64,000 nt of DNA from Symsagittifera roscoffensis (Eukaryota; Xenacoelomorpha; Acoela; Convolutidae): assembly GCF_963678635.1 (NCBI RefSeq), contig NC_087067.1, positions 42,310,696-42,374,695 on the forward strand. Direction: 5' to 3'. The translations under genes were made by a program, and so were the position numbers. A model generated the notes under the pieces. The model was given only the letters and a program-made list of their open reading frames with translations. It had not been told where the DNA came from and made no database searches. This document shows positions 11,241 through 23,102 of this stretch, one piece after another. Numbering within the stretch: position 1 is the first letter of the stretch; every line of letters begins with the position of its first letter.

Positions 11241-12480
11241 AAAAAAATGTCGACACTTTTTTTCCGAAACCCCCCCCCCCCCCCCAACCTCAGATAAGCA
11301 TCAGTTTTTTTGGTGGGGTTTTATCAAGTTTAATTATCAGGCCTAACTGTTGGTCATGGCCTAGTCTGCGCGCCAATTTTTGTAACAATCTGACAATGCG
11401 AACGGTAACTTTACTAGTAAAATTCCTGATACTTTACTGGGGGGTAGGAAAAATCAAATATCGATTAATCAACATCTTTCTTGTCTACGAGTTGTTGGGC
11501 GGTTGAGCTTTAAAACCAGTGCTCATTATAAATCTTCAATTAAATTCCTGTCACTTTAATTGGTAGATAAAAGTTGTAGATTTCTAGATTAAAAACAAAA
11601 GATGCGTTGAATGATATCTGAAACTCGAATCTTCTCCCCCGAAATATTAACATAGCAGGGCTTGAAGTCATCGGCTTCAATCGAAAGCAAACAAGAAGCT
11701 TACCTACTTTTTTGTCAGATTTATTGTCAGGACTACTGAGTAACTTAACTGCCGTCTTTCATTGACTTATTTTGGGGCATAATTCTATTACCTTATTAAA
11801 ATGGCCCAATTTTCAATGAAAAGTGGTGGTTTTTTCGACACCTGACTGAATAATTTATATCTGTGTGTATTCTGCATTGAGAATTACAGATTGGGCGTCA
11901 CTTTAGAATCCTTTAGTTATCCTATCGTTTCATGCAAATCATTCAGCAAGAAAAATTTTTCTTCAAAACGAGCTTCAAACGCAATGAAATGTATGCGGAA
12001 ATATAAAATCCTTAGTTAGAAGAAATTTTTTTCATTGATTTGCTCCGGTTTCAAATTAAAAACAAGTTTATCTTTGTATTTTTATGAACTAGATTGATGA
12101 TAGCTGTAAATATACTATTATACTAGCAAGTGACTCGAATATTCAATATTTAGTGTCAGGAGTTTCGCGATTTGTTTTTGTTTCGGGTCACTTAGTTTTC
12201 TCAGAGATTTAGACGTTTTTGTTGTGAAGCGTCAGTCATTTTCAAACATATCTCTGAGTTTTGTTGTTAATTTCTTCATGTATTAACGCCATTTTTTGTG
12301 TCGAAAGGCTGCTAGAACTGTTACATAAAATAACGTTATCGGGTTGATAGCAATTATTCTAACATCAGTTTTAACAATTAAATGTTTTATTTCCTAATTT
12401 TTGCTGTTGAAGTAGTTTCATGTACATCAATCTTACTTTGACAGATACGTACCTTTGGCGGCGTTGGTTGAACCAAATCA
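11241..12480. other. Unique AT-rich intergenic DNA with a 16-C tract
   Basis: A run of 16 C (11270-11285) sits right at the end of truncated unit U3. At 11385-11460 there is a diverged copy of a sequence found at 38485-38550 and 38718-38790 (landmark ACAATCTGACAATGCGAACG). I see no gene, RNA or other recognisable feature in the rest. Confidence 0.6.
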
Positions 12481-12608
12481 CTGATGATGAGATATGAAAT
12501 ATTAACAGGGGTGGATTGGAGAGGTGGGTACCAAGTCCTTTTTGATCGCTACTAAAACGATTTGCTTTGTGGAATGACTTAAATGTTTCAAATAGCTTGC
12601 TTTGAGCA

Positions 12609-15046
12609 ACTTAAGTTTTTGCGAATTGATTTGTTCGTTAAAGTAAATTTAAATATTTCAAAACTTAACAGTCTGAATAGCTTGCTTACAAAAGCTTAGT
12701 TTTTTTTTTGCGAAACGAATTGTTCTATGAAATAACCTACAAGGCTTCATAGCTTGCTTAGAAAACTTTTGGCTTTTTTGTGAACCGATGCGGTCATTGA
12801 AGCAAGTTGATGTGTTTCAGAAGTGGAAAAGCTTGCTTAGAAAAACTTCATTTTTCGTGAACCGATTCATTCTAAAAAAGAACTTGAGTAATATCATAGC
12901 TTGAATTGTTTGCTTAAGAAAAAAAAATGTGATGTTTTTGCGAACTGGTTCGCTTCATGAGTTAACTTGAAATATTTTAAGTTTTTATAGTTTGAATAGC
13001 ATTCATAAGAAAACTCTAATTTTTCACAAACCAATTTGGTGTAACATATAACTCGACATTTTTAAAGTTTTCATAGCCTGAAGTTTTTGCGAACCGATTC
13101 GGCCTATGGTTTAATTTTCAAAATGTCATAACTTGAATAGCTTTCTCAAGAAATTTTTTTTTTGCGAATGGATTTAATCTATGAATTAATTTGAATTATT
13201 TTGTCTTTTCATCTCTTGAATAGCTTGCAAAAAGAAAATTCGCTCTGTGAAATAAATTGACGTTTTAAAAATTAACTTGCTTCCTAAGAAAACCCAATTT
13301 TTTGCTAAAATGTTTGATCTATGAAAGAACTTGAAACAGTTTAAACTTTCAGAGCTGGGATAAGAGAAACTTGAACTTTCCCGGACTGATTTGCTCTATG
13401 AAACCATTCAAAATAATTCAATGTTTCATCAATTGAATGGCTCCAAAATCAACTTTCAAACATTTCGCCATCCGATTAGCTCGGATAGTTTGCTTAGAAA
13501 CACATTTTTGCAAACCATTTTGGTCCAAAAATGACCCGAAAAATAATTTGTCTAGAATAACTTAAAATTTTTGCCATCCCATTAGCTTCATTAATTTACT
13601 TGAACTAAATCAAAATTTCATTACTAATAGCCTGCTTAGAGAATCTTAACTTCTTGTTTTTCGATAAGCTCTATATAATAGCTTAAAATTTTTCAAAATA
13701 TCGTAGCTTGAAGGGCTTCAAAAAACTTCAAGTTTTCGCAAAAGGAATCGGTCTGAGAAAGACAGCTATTACGTAGCTGAAAGTTTATTAGCTGGAATAT
13801 CTGGCTTAGAAAATCTTGAACGGTTCGCCATCCGATTCGCTACCTGAAATAATTTGAAATATTTCAAAGTTTAATAGCTGGAATTGCTTGCTCAGAAATA
13901 TCTGAACAAGAACTTCTCCTAAATGATTTGGTCTATGAAGTGATTGCTTCAGAAGTTTCATTGCTTCAAAAGAACTAAACAAACTTTTTTCCATTCGATT
14001 CACTACGTAAAAGAACAGAGTCTTCAAAAATTCATAACTAATAGCTCGATTGGAAACACTTAACTCATTGCCGCCCGATTCGCTCTATGAAAAGACTTGA
14101 CATATTTCCAAGTACTATAGTTTGAATGGTTTCAATTGAAAAACTTTGTTTTTCTTGCGAATTGAGTCGGTCTATGAAATCACTTACAGTATTCAATACT
14201 TCATCGCATGAATCGCATCAATAGAAATAATAACTTTTAGCCATCCGGTTCGCTACAGGAAATAACTAGGAATATTTCAAAGTTTCATAAATAATAGCTT
14301 ACTCCAAAAACCTTATCTATGAAATAATATATGTTTCAAAGTATCATAGCATGAATGACTTCAATCAAAAAGCATTAAGATTTCGCCATCCGATTCGCTC
14401 TATAAAATAAATTTTATTTTCTCAAACGATTACACTAAAAACAGCAAGCTTCAGGTTTAGAAGAACAAATTTTCAGCAAACCGATTTCCATGGTTTGAAT
14501 AGCATGCTTAGAAGAACTTAAATTTTTGCAAACTGATTCGGTTAAACAAAGAAAAAATTCAAAAAAAGTCAGAGAGTTGGAATAGCTTGCTTACAAAAAA
14601 ACTTCAGATATCTTACGAACCGTTTCAGTCTTTGAAGTTTTTCATAGTTTCATAGCTAAAATCTTCTGATTTATAAAAGCTTAAATATTTTGCGAACTGA
14701 ATCCGTCTTTAAAATTATTTAAAATATTTCAAAATTTCATAGCGTGAATAGCTTAATTAATGAAAACTGATTGTTCTTGGACTGATTCGCTTTTAAAATA
14801 AATTGAAGTTTTAGAATAAATTGCTTAAGACAAATTCGGTTTTTCACGGAACGATTCAGTCTATTAAAAAATTTGAATTGCTTAAGAGTTTCATCGCTTA
14901 AATGGCTTCATTAGAAAAACTGAAATTTTTCGCCATCCGATTCACTTCGTTACAGAGATTCATAGCTTGAATAGCTTGCCTAGAAAAAATTGAATTTTTC
15001 GAAAACCGATTTATTTTATGAAATAAGTTGAATTGTTTCAGCTTCT
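12609..15046. repeat. Degenerate ~85-bp satellite, block A
   Basis: The block consists of many diverged head-to-tail monomers of roughly 70-90 bp. A typical monomer runs: CATAGCTTGAATAGCTTGCT, a short A-rich link, an anchor box, then CTATGAAATAACTTGAAAT and TTTCAAAGTTT. The anchor box takes two main forms, GCGAACCGATTCGGTC and GCCATCCGATTCGCTC. Divergence between monomers is high, so the array is old. The entire block is duplicated at 16100-18522. Short ORFs across it are not conserved between the copies and are not genes. Confidence 0.8.
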
Positions 15047-15051
15047 TTCAC

Positions 15052-16103
15052 TTTTCAGTTTTAAGTCAATTTTTAGCGTTGCATCAAGACAATTTAAACT
15101 TTGGGTAAAAGTGTTTCATTTCTTTTGCGATCTTTTCAGTAGCAAAACCATTATTTTGGTTCAAGTTGGTTTTTAAAAGCCAATGAACGCAGTGAAAGCT
15201 CTTATAAAGCTCGCATTTAATTTTTTTTCGGAAAGAGACTGAATGTTAGTTAACGCTGAAATTAAATTTTTCGCTGGTTGAATTTTTTATGTGTAGTTCA
15301 ATTCCTTTTTTAAAAGTGCAAAGGTTACAAAAACGGTAGTCGTCTTCTAATATCGAAATTAGATTTTGATTTTCAGATTTTTCAGCGAAAAGATACATTA
15401 GCGAATTGATCCTGTTTACTAAAACTGGGTTAATTTTGTCAAAAAAACTCAGAAATAAATTATTGTGGAAGCTCAGAGACCCTTAAAACAAATTTTATTT
15501 GCGCATTTTGTAATCTGAAGTTTTTCCAAAAACAACAAGTCAGGATTTTTTCTATTTCTTGGCGTTCACTGACTCTTTTCAACTGATTGAAAGTTTTGTT
15601 TGCGGAAAATTCTAGTGTGTTTTAGTTAGTTCATTTCCTCTCCCATTTCTTAAATTTATTTTGAAAAACGCATGTTTGGGTAGAATATTTTTTGATTGAA
15701 GTTTAAAATGAAGGTTCGAATACGAAAAATGCCTATTTTTATAACTGTTTTTCTCCATTTTCAACTATACTGGAAAAATTAAGTAATACAGCAAAATATT
15801 TGTCAAAAATTTTCCGGTCTCTTTTTTTTCTGATTTTTTTCCGGATGGAGTATTTACGTTACACAAGACAAATAATTTTTGACCATGGTTGAAATTGCTT
15901 GACCAAATTGAAGTTGAAAAAATTTAACTTTTAAGCCTTTGAAATACCTACAAAAATGATAATACCAAAAATGTTATCAATTTGTTAATTAGCAGTGTCA
16001 ATTATTCAGTTTAAGGTCACTTTCCGTGTATCAAAACAATTGAAAAATGCAGTTAGTGTTTCAATTTTAATTTTATTTACGGTAATTAACAGCAAAACCA
16101 AGT
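15052..16103. repeat. Block B, non-satellite segment repeated at 20497-21572
   Basis: This segment starts at TTTTCAGTTTTAAGTCAAT and ends at AGCAAAACCAAGTT. It recurs almost colinearly at 20497-21572. It contains a diverged plus-orientation copy of the dispersed family (GTAGTCGTCTTCTAATATCGA at about 15325). No coding sequence is visible. Confidence 0.8.
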
Positions 16104-18522
16104 TAAGTTTTTGCGAATTGATTTGTTCGTTAAAGTAAATTTAAATATTTTAAAATTTAACAGCCTGAATAGCTAAGTTTTTTGTGCGAAACGAATTGTT
16201 CTATGAAATAACCTACAAGGCTTCATAGCTTGCTTAGAAATTTTAAGCTTTTTTGTGAACCGATGCGGTCATTGAAGCAAGTTGAAGCGTTTCAGAGGTG
16301 GAAAAGCTTGCTTAGAAAAACTTCATTTTTCGTGAACCGATTCATTCTAAAACAGAACTTGAGTAATTTCATAGCTTGAATTGTTTGCTTACAAAAAATG
16401 TGATGTTTTTGCAATCTGGTTCGCTTCATGAGTTAACTTGAAATATTTTAAGTTTTAATAGTTTGAATAGCATTCATAAGAAAACTCTAATTTTCACAAA
16501 CCAATTTGGTGTAACATATAACTCGACATTTTTAAAGTTTTCATAGCCTGAAGTTTTTGCGAACCGATTCGGCCTATGGTTTAATTTCCAAAATGTCATA
16601 ACTTGAATAGTTTTCTCAAGAAAAAATTTTTTTTTGCGAATGGATTCAATCTATGAACTAATTTGAATTATTTTTTCTTTTCATCTCTTGAATAGCTTGC
16701 AAAAAGAAAATCAACTTTACGCGAAGCGATTTGCTCTGTGAAATAATTTGACGTTTTAAAAATTAACTTGCTTCCTTAGAAAACCCAATTTGTTCCTAAA
16801 AAGTTTGATCTATGAAAGAACTTGAAACATTTTAAACTTTCGGAGCTGGGATAAGAGAAACTTCAACTTTCACGGACTGATTTGCTCTATGAAAGCATTC
16901 AAAATAATTCAACGTTTCATCAATTGAATGGCTCCATAATCAACTTTCAAACATTTCGCCATCCGATTAGTTCGAATAGCTTGCTTAGAAACACATTTTG
17001 CAAACCATTTGGATCCAAAAATGACCTGAAAAAAAATTTGCCTAAAATAACTTAAAATTTTTGCCATCCGATTAGCTTCATTAATTTACTTGAACTAAAT
17101 CAAAATTTCATTACTAATAGCCTGCATAGAGAATCTTAACTTTTTGTTTTCCGATTAGCTCTATAAAATAGCTTAAAATTTTTCAAAATATCGTAGCTTG
17201 AAGGGCTTCAAAAAACTTCAAGTTTTCGCAAAAGGAATCGGTCTGAGAAAGACATCTATTACGTAGCTGAAAGTTTATAAGCTGGAATATCTGGCTTAGA
17301 AAAACTTGAACGGTTCGCCATCCGATTCGCTACTTGAATTAATTTGAAATACTTCAAAGTTTAATAGCTGGAATGGCTTGCTCAACAAGAACTTCTCCTA
17401 AATGATTTGGTCTATGAAGTGATTGCTTCAGAATTTTGATTGCTTCAATAGAAATAATCAAACTTTTCTCCATTCGATTCACTACGTAAAAGAACAGAGT
17501 CTTCAAAAATTCATAACTAATAGCTTGATTGGAAAACTTAACTCATTGCCACCCGATTCGCTCTACGAAAAAACTTGACATGTTACAAAGTACCATAGTT
17601 TGAATGGTTTCAATTGAAAAACTGTTTTTCTTGCGAATTGATTCGGTCTATGAAATTACTTACAGTGTTTAATACTTCATCGCTTGAATCGCATCAATAG
17701 AAATAATAGTTTTTTTGCCATCCTGTTCGCTACAGGAAATAACTAGGAATATTTCAAAGTTTCATAATTAATAGCTTACTCCAAAAACCTTATCTATGAA
17801 ATAATATATGTTTCAAAGTATCATAGCATGAATGACTTCAATCAAAAAGAATTAAGATTTCGGCATCCTATTCGCTCTATAAAATAAATTTTATTTTCTC
17901 AAACGATTACACTAAAAACGGCAACCTTCAGGTTTAGAAGAACAAATTTTCAGCAAACCGATTTCCATGGTTTGAATAGCATGCTTAGAAGAACTTAAAT
18001 TTTTGCAAACTGATTCGGTTAAACAAAGAAAAAATTCAAAAAAGTCAGAGAGTTGGAATAGCTTGCTTACAAAAAAACTTCAGATATCTCACGAACCGTT
18101 TCAGTCTTTGAAGTTTTTCATAGTTTCATAGCTAAAATCTTCTGATTTATAAAAGCTTAAATATTTGCGAGCTGAATCCGTCTTTAAAATTATTTAAAAT
18201 ATTTCAAAATTTCATAGCGTGAATAGCTTAATTAATGAAAACTGATTGTTCTTGGACTGATTCGCTTTTAAAATAAATTGAAGTTATAGAATAAATTGCT
18301 TAAGACAAATTCGGTTTTTCACGGATCGATTCAGTCTATTAAAAAATTTGAATTGCTTAAGAGTTTCATCGCTTAAATGGCTTCATTAGAAAAACTGAAA
18401 TTTTTCGCCATCCGATTCACTTCGTTACAGAGATTCATAGCTTGAATAGCTTGCCTAGAAAAAATTGAATTTTTCGAAAACCGATTTTTTTTATGAAATA
18501 AGTTGAATTGTTTCAGCTTCTT
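16100..18522. repeat. Degenerate ~85-bp satellite, block A' (copy of 12609-15046)
   Basis: Monomer order and individual monomer idiosyncrasies match block A throughout, with substitutions and small indels. The similarity between blocks is far higher than between monomers within one block. The block was therefore copied as a whole, long after the satellite arose. Confidence 0.85.
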
Positions 18523-20010
18523 GCTATAAGCTTGAAAAGCAAAACTTGTTGTTGTTTTTTGCAAATTACTTAAATTACTTATATTTTATCACTTGAATGA
18601 CTTCAACAGAAAAACTGTTTGCCATTTGCTACGAGTTGTCAATTAATTTTGAAGTTTTATAGCTTAAATACCTTGCGTAGAAAAGCTTGAGTATTTTGCG
18701 CACTAAGAAACAATTTAAGTGTTTCAAAGTTTCATTGCTGAAACGGGTTCCGTAGAAAAATTTAAACTTTCCGCGTTTTGATTCGCTTCGTTTTAAAGAT
18801 TTTTTTAAGCGAACTGATTGAGTCTGAAATAACTTGAAATTTTTCAAAGTTTCATAGCTCCTTAAAAAACGTTAGACTTTTTATGTGGACCAATTGTCAA
18901 GCTATCAAATAATTCAAAATGTTTCACCAACTGGATTGGTCTGTGAAACTTTTTTAAACCAGCTATTCAAGTTATTTCATAGACAGAGAGAACAAATATA
19001 AGTTTTAAGCTATGGAAAGCTATGGAACTTCGAAATTATTCTTAGCAAGCTTTTCAAACGAACTTTCATAGCTTAAATAGTTTGCTAAGAAAAAGTTGAA
19101 TTTGATCACTCTGTCTATGAATTAACTTGAATAGCTTGTTTAAAAAAATCTAAGGTTGTGCAGACCAATCCGGTTGATGAAACATCTTAAGTTATTTAAA
19201 AGCTTGAATAGCTTCCTGAAGAAAAAATTAAACTGGTTCACTCTGTCTATAAATAGCTTGAATAGCTTGTTTAAAAACATTTAACTTTTTGCAGTCCAAT
19301 CCGGTTGATGAAACAACTTAAATTATTTAAGAACTTGAATAGTTTGCTAAAGAAAAACTTAAACTTGATCACTCTGTCTATAAATAACTTGAATAGCTGG
19401 TTTAAAAACGTTTAACGTTTCGCAAACCAATTTGGTTGAAGATACAGCTTGAATTACTTGATAGCTTGATTAGTTTTTATAATAAAAACTTGATTTTTTT
19501 TGCAAAGTGATAAGCTCTTTGAACGCGTGAATACCTTGAATGAAAATATTAAGCGTTTTAATCCCAATACTTTCATGAAATAACATAATAATTCAGAAAA
19601 ACTTAACAAGTTAGAATAACCTAACAAGTTTTTCAAGTTAAAAAAACTTGATATACTTGGCAAACCTCTTTTATCTGAAATAAATTTTCAGAGCTGAAAT
19701 CGCTTGCTGAGTAAGCCCTAAGTTTTTGCAAAAAGATTCGGTTTAAAAAACAACTTGAAATATTTTAAAGGTTCAAGGCTTGAATGCCTTAAATAGAAAA
19801 ACTTGATTTTGCCATTCAATTTGTTTCGAGAAATAACTTGAAACTTTTTGAAATATCAAGGCTTGAATAGCTTGCTTAGAAAACGTTTTCGCGAATCGAT
19901 TTGGTCTCTCAAATTACTCAAAGTCTTTCAAAGTTTCGTCGGTTAAATAGCTTGCATAGGAAATTTTCAAAACAGATTACAACATGGCTTAATTCAAATT
20001 TTATTGCTGA
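18523..20010. repeat. Satellite block C, present only in the right-hand copy
   Basis: The degenerate monomers continue past the point where block A ends in the left copy. Around 19000-19450 they include a more regular sub-array with landmarks GATCACTCTGTCTAT and CCAATCCGGTTGATGAAAC, repeated three times at roughly 130-bp spacing. No protein-coding signal is seen. Confidence 0.7.
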
Positions 20011-20496
20011 GTTTGAAGAATGCCAAAATCTTTTTAGCGAGCCGATTGATTATTTGAGACAGGCTTGTTAGTTTTTATAACAAACAAATCAGTTTTTTCT
20101 CATGTTTTTACTTTTTGCCTTCCTTATTTCGACGTTTCTTCTTTCCTGTTTTAAACAACGCTTGTTTGGGGTAAAAAACTTTTGATTAAAGCTTAAAAAA
20201 ATGATTTGAAGACAAATTATGCTAATTCTAATAACTGTTTTTCTTCAAATTAGACTAGAATGGAGAAATCAAGTAATACAGCCAATGTTTTAAAAGAACT
20301 TTTCAGTTTTTCTCGTGAAAGCTTTTCAGGATGAAATTGTTATGTTCCACGTGGAAAAACAACAGTTTTTGACCATGTTTGAAATCGTTGACCGAAATGA
20401 GATTGAAAGAAATTGATTTTTCAGGCCTTTGAAAATATTACTTCAGATGAAAAAGTCTTAGATTATCAACCAGTAAAATTATCAATATTTTGCTAT

Positions 20497-21572
20497 TTTT
20501 TCAGTTTTAGGTCAATTTTTAGCGTTGCATCAAGACAATTTAAATTTTGGGTAAAAGTGTTTCATTTCTTTTGCGGTCTTTTCAGTAGCAAAACCAGTAT
20601 TTTGGTTCATGTTGGTTTTTAAAAGCCAAAGAACGCAGTGAAAGCTCTTATAAAGCTCGCATTCAATTTTTTTTCGGAAAGAGACTGAATGTTAGTTAAC
20701 GCTGAAATTTAGTTTTTCGCTGGTTGAATTTTTATAGTTTTATGTGAAGTTCATTTCCTTTTTTAAAAGTGCAAATGTTACAAAAACGGTAGTCGTCTTC
20801 TAATATCGAAATTAAATTTTGATTTTCAGATTTTCCAGCGAAAAGATACATTAGCGAATTGATCATGTTTACTAAAACTGGGTTATTTTTGTCAAAAAAA
20901 CTCAGAAATAAATTATTGTTGAAGCTCAGAGAGACCCTAAAAACAATTTTTTTTTGTGCATTTTGTAACTTGAAGTTTTTCCAAAAAAACAAGTCAGGAT
21001 TTTTTCTATTTCTTGGCATTCACTGACTCTTTTCAACTGATTGAAAGTTTTGTTTGCGGAAAATTCTAGTGTGTTTTAGTTAGCTCATTTCCTCTCCCAT
21101 TTTCTAAAACTATTTTGAAAAACGCATGTTCGGGTAGAATATTTTTCGATTGAAGTTTAAAATATAGGTTCGAAGACAAAAAATGCCCTTTTTTATAACT
21201 GTTTTTTTTCCTTTTTCAACTATACTGGAAAAATCAGGTAACACAGCAAAATATTTCTCAAAAATTTTCCGGTCTTTTTTTTCTGATTTTTTTCATGCTG
21301 CTCATAACGCTTTTCCGGATGGAGTATTTACGTTACACAAGACAAATAAGTTTTGACCATGGTTGAAATTGCTTGACCAAATTGAAGTTGAAAAAATTGA
21401 ACTTTTAAGCCTTTGAAATACCTACAAAAATGATAATACCAAAAATGTTATCAATTTGTTAGTTAGCAGTTTCAATTATTCAGTTTAAGGTCATTTTCCG
21501 TGTATCAAAACAATTGAAAAATGCAGTTAGTGTTTCAATTTTATTTACGGTAATTAACAGCAAAACCAAGTT
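20497..21572. repeat. Block B' (copy of 15052-16103)
   Basis: This is colinear with block B, including the dispersed-family landmark at about 20787. It carries a ~25-bp insertion around 21295-21318 relative to B. The ORFs here (for example 20413-20622) are broken or shifted in the other copy, so I do not annotate genes. Confidence 0.8.
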
Positions 21573-21579
21573 TTTTGGT

Positions 21580-22480
21580 TTTTTGTAGCCTTTTATGAGC
21601 CAATGTAAGCAGTAATGTGGCTCTTATAGATATCATAATGAATTTTCCTCAGGAAAAAGACTGATAGTTTGTTCGCGCTAAATTTTGATTTTTTGCAAAA
21701 TGGTTTTTGATTTCTTAATTTCAGTTCATTTGCTTTATTTAAAAGAAGTCAAACTACGCTATCAAAGAGCTAAAGTGTAAACATGTTGAAAAACGTGATC
21801 AACTTCTAGTATCGAGTTTTCAGTGGAGTTTTAAATTGGGTTAAATTTAGCAAAACATTGTCAATCTTAAACTTTTCTTGATTTTCAAACAGCTTTGAGC
21901 TCAAGTCAATGTTTTTGTTCAGTTTTTTTTGCGTTCTTTGACTCTTTTCAACTTTTCTGTTGAGTATGTTTTGACATTGGCAAATTAATAGCATTCTTGA
22001 TTCCACAGGCGAGCTAGCGAGCGTAATGTTACAATACGAGTTTCACTTTTTTCATCCCAACACGCAAAGAAAAAATGCTCATTTGAGGAAATTTTAGCGG
22101 CAATTACATTTTCAAATAATTAGCATATTTTCTCGGGCTTTTAAGGGCTGCTGTTTGCGTATTGATAAGACACCTTGGAACAGATGCGAGGACTTCTGAC
22201 TCTGATCTATTGGCTTGAAAATTGATCCCGGCACTTAGCAAAATTTGAATTTTAAGGCGTATCTTTATCATTTTCCAAAATTTCCATTTTCTGTTAAGGG
22301 CACTCTTTTGTTTTTTGCTTGTGTTTGCGAAGTGCAGTTGTTCTTAGTAGCTAAAAAGTGAACTGTTTTGGCTTTTTAAGACATACCGAGACAAAACATT
22401 CTGTTCATACATTTTGTTTATAACACCTAGAAAACTTGGGAACAAGTCTGAATGTGTAACCCCCACATATCTAAAAGGAA
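21580..22480 (+). repeat. Dispersed family copy, inverted relative to 25636-26760 and 26954-27880
   Basis: The GAGCCAATG..GGCTCTTATA segment near 21600 is followed by the ACGTGATCAACTTCTAGTATCGA landmark near 21800 and an AACACGCAAAG..AATGCTCATTTGAGG segment near 22070. The last has reverse-complement counterparts near 26200 and 27370. I place it in the same dispersed family, with a longer 3' part than the copies further left. Confidence 0.6.
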
Positions 22481-23102
22481 AACGGAACAAATTTGAAAAA
22501 AAAAATTAGCAAAAAATTTTTTTGTAAATATATTCAAATAGTAACCACACAAGAGACTTCGACAAATCTCTGGAAAACACACAAAACTAAGAAACTTTGT
22601 TTATTTCCTATTTAATAAATTTCGAAAATAAAGCTCGTTAATGGGGAAAAAAAGAAACTACAAAAAATATTCGTAAAAATCAAACCAAAAATAAACACAA
22701 TTTTTACTACTTCAACTATTAAATTAAAAAAAAACTGGAGAAGTTTTTGAACATAATTTAAAGCAATTCGATACGCTATCACCCTGAAACATTCTACAAC
22801 GAAGACGCTCATTTCTCGCAAAAGAGGATGTCAAGTTTCAAGATAAAAAGTCGAGAAACAGCTGAAATTTAAACCGACCATGTCCAATTAGCCAAAAAAA
22901 ACTGACGGTTTTTTCAACTATTTCTGTTTTTATTGAAGTTTTTGGTGTTTAGAAACCAACAAAACTATGCAAATGCATATACACCTATCACACAGAGAAT
23001 AAACGATGCTTTGGTTTTTACGCTCGGTATTTTAAGCTAGCAAATGTAAAATTAAACGCAAATAACTAATTCGAAACCGAAATTAGAAAAAAAAAATTGA
23101 CA
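22481..23102. other. AT-rich intergenic DNA, no feature seen
   Basis: This is low-complexity A- and T-runs without coding signal, repeat structure that I can resolve, or RNA gene. Confidence 0.5.

Noticed and set aside
12609-20010. Regularly spaced repeats resembling a CRISPR array
   Set aside because: Repeats are long, degenerate, variably spaced and without unique spacers, in animal DNA. It is a satellite.
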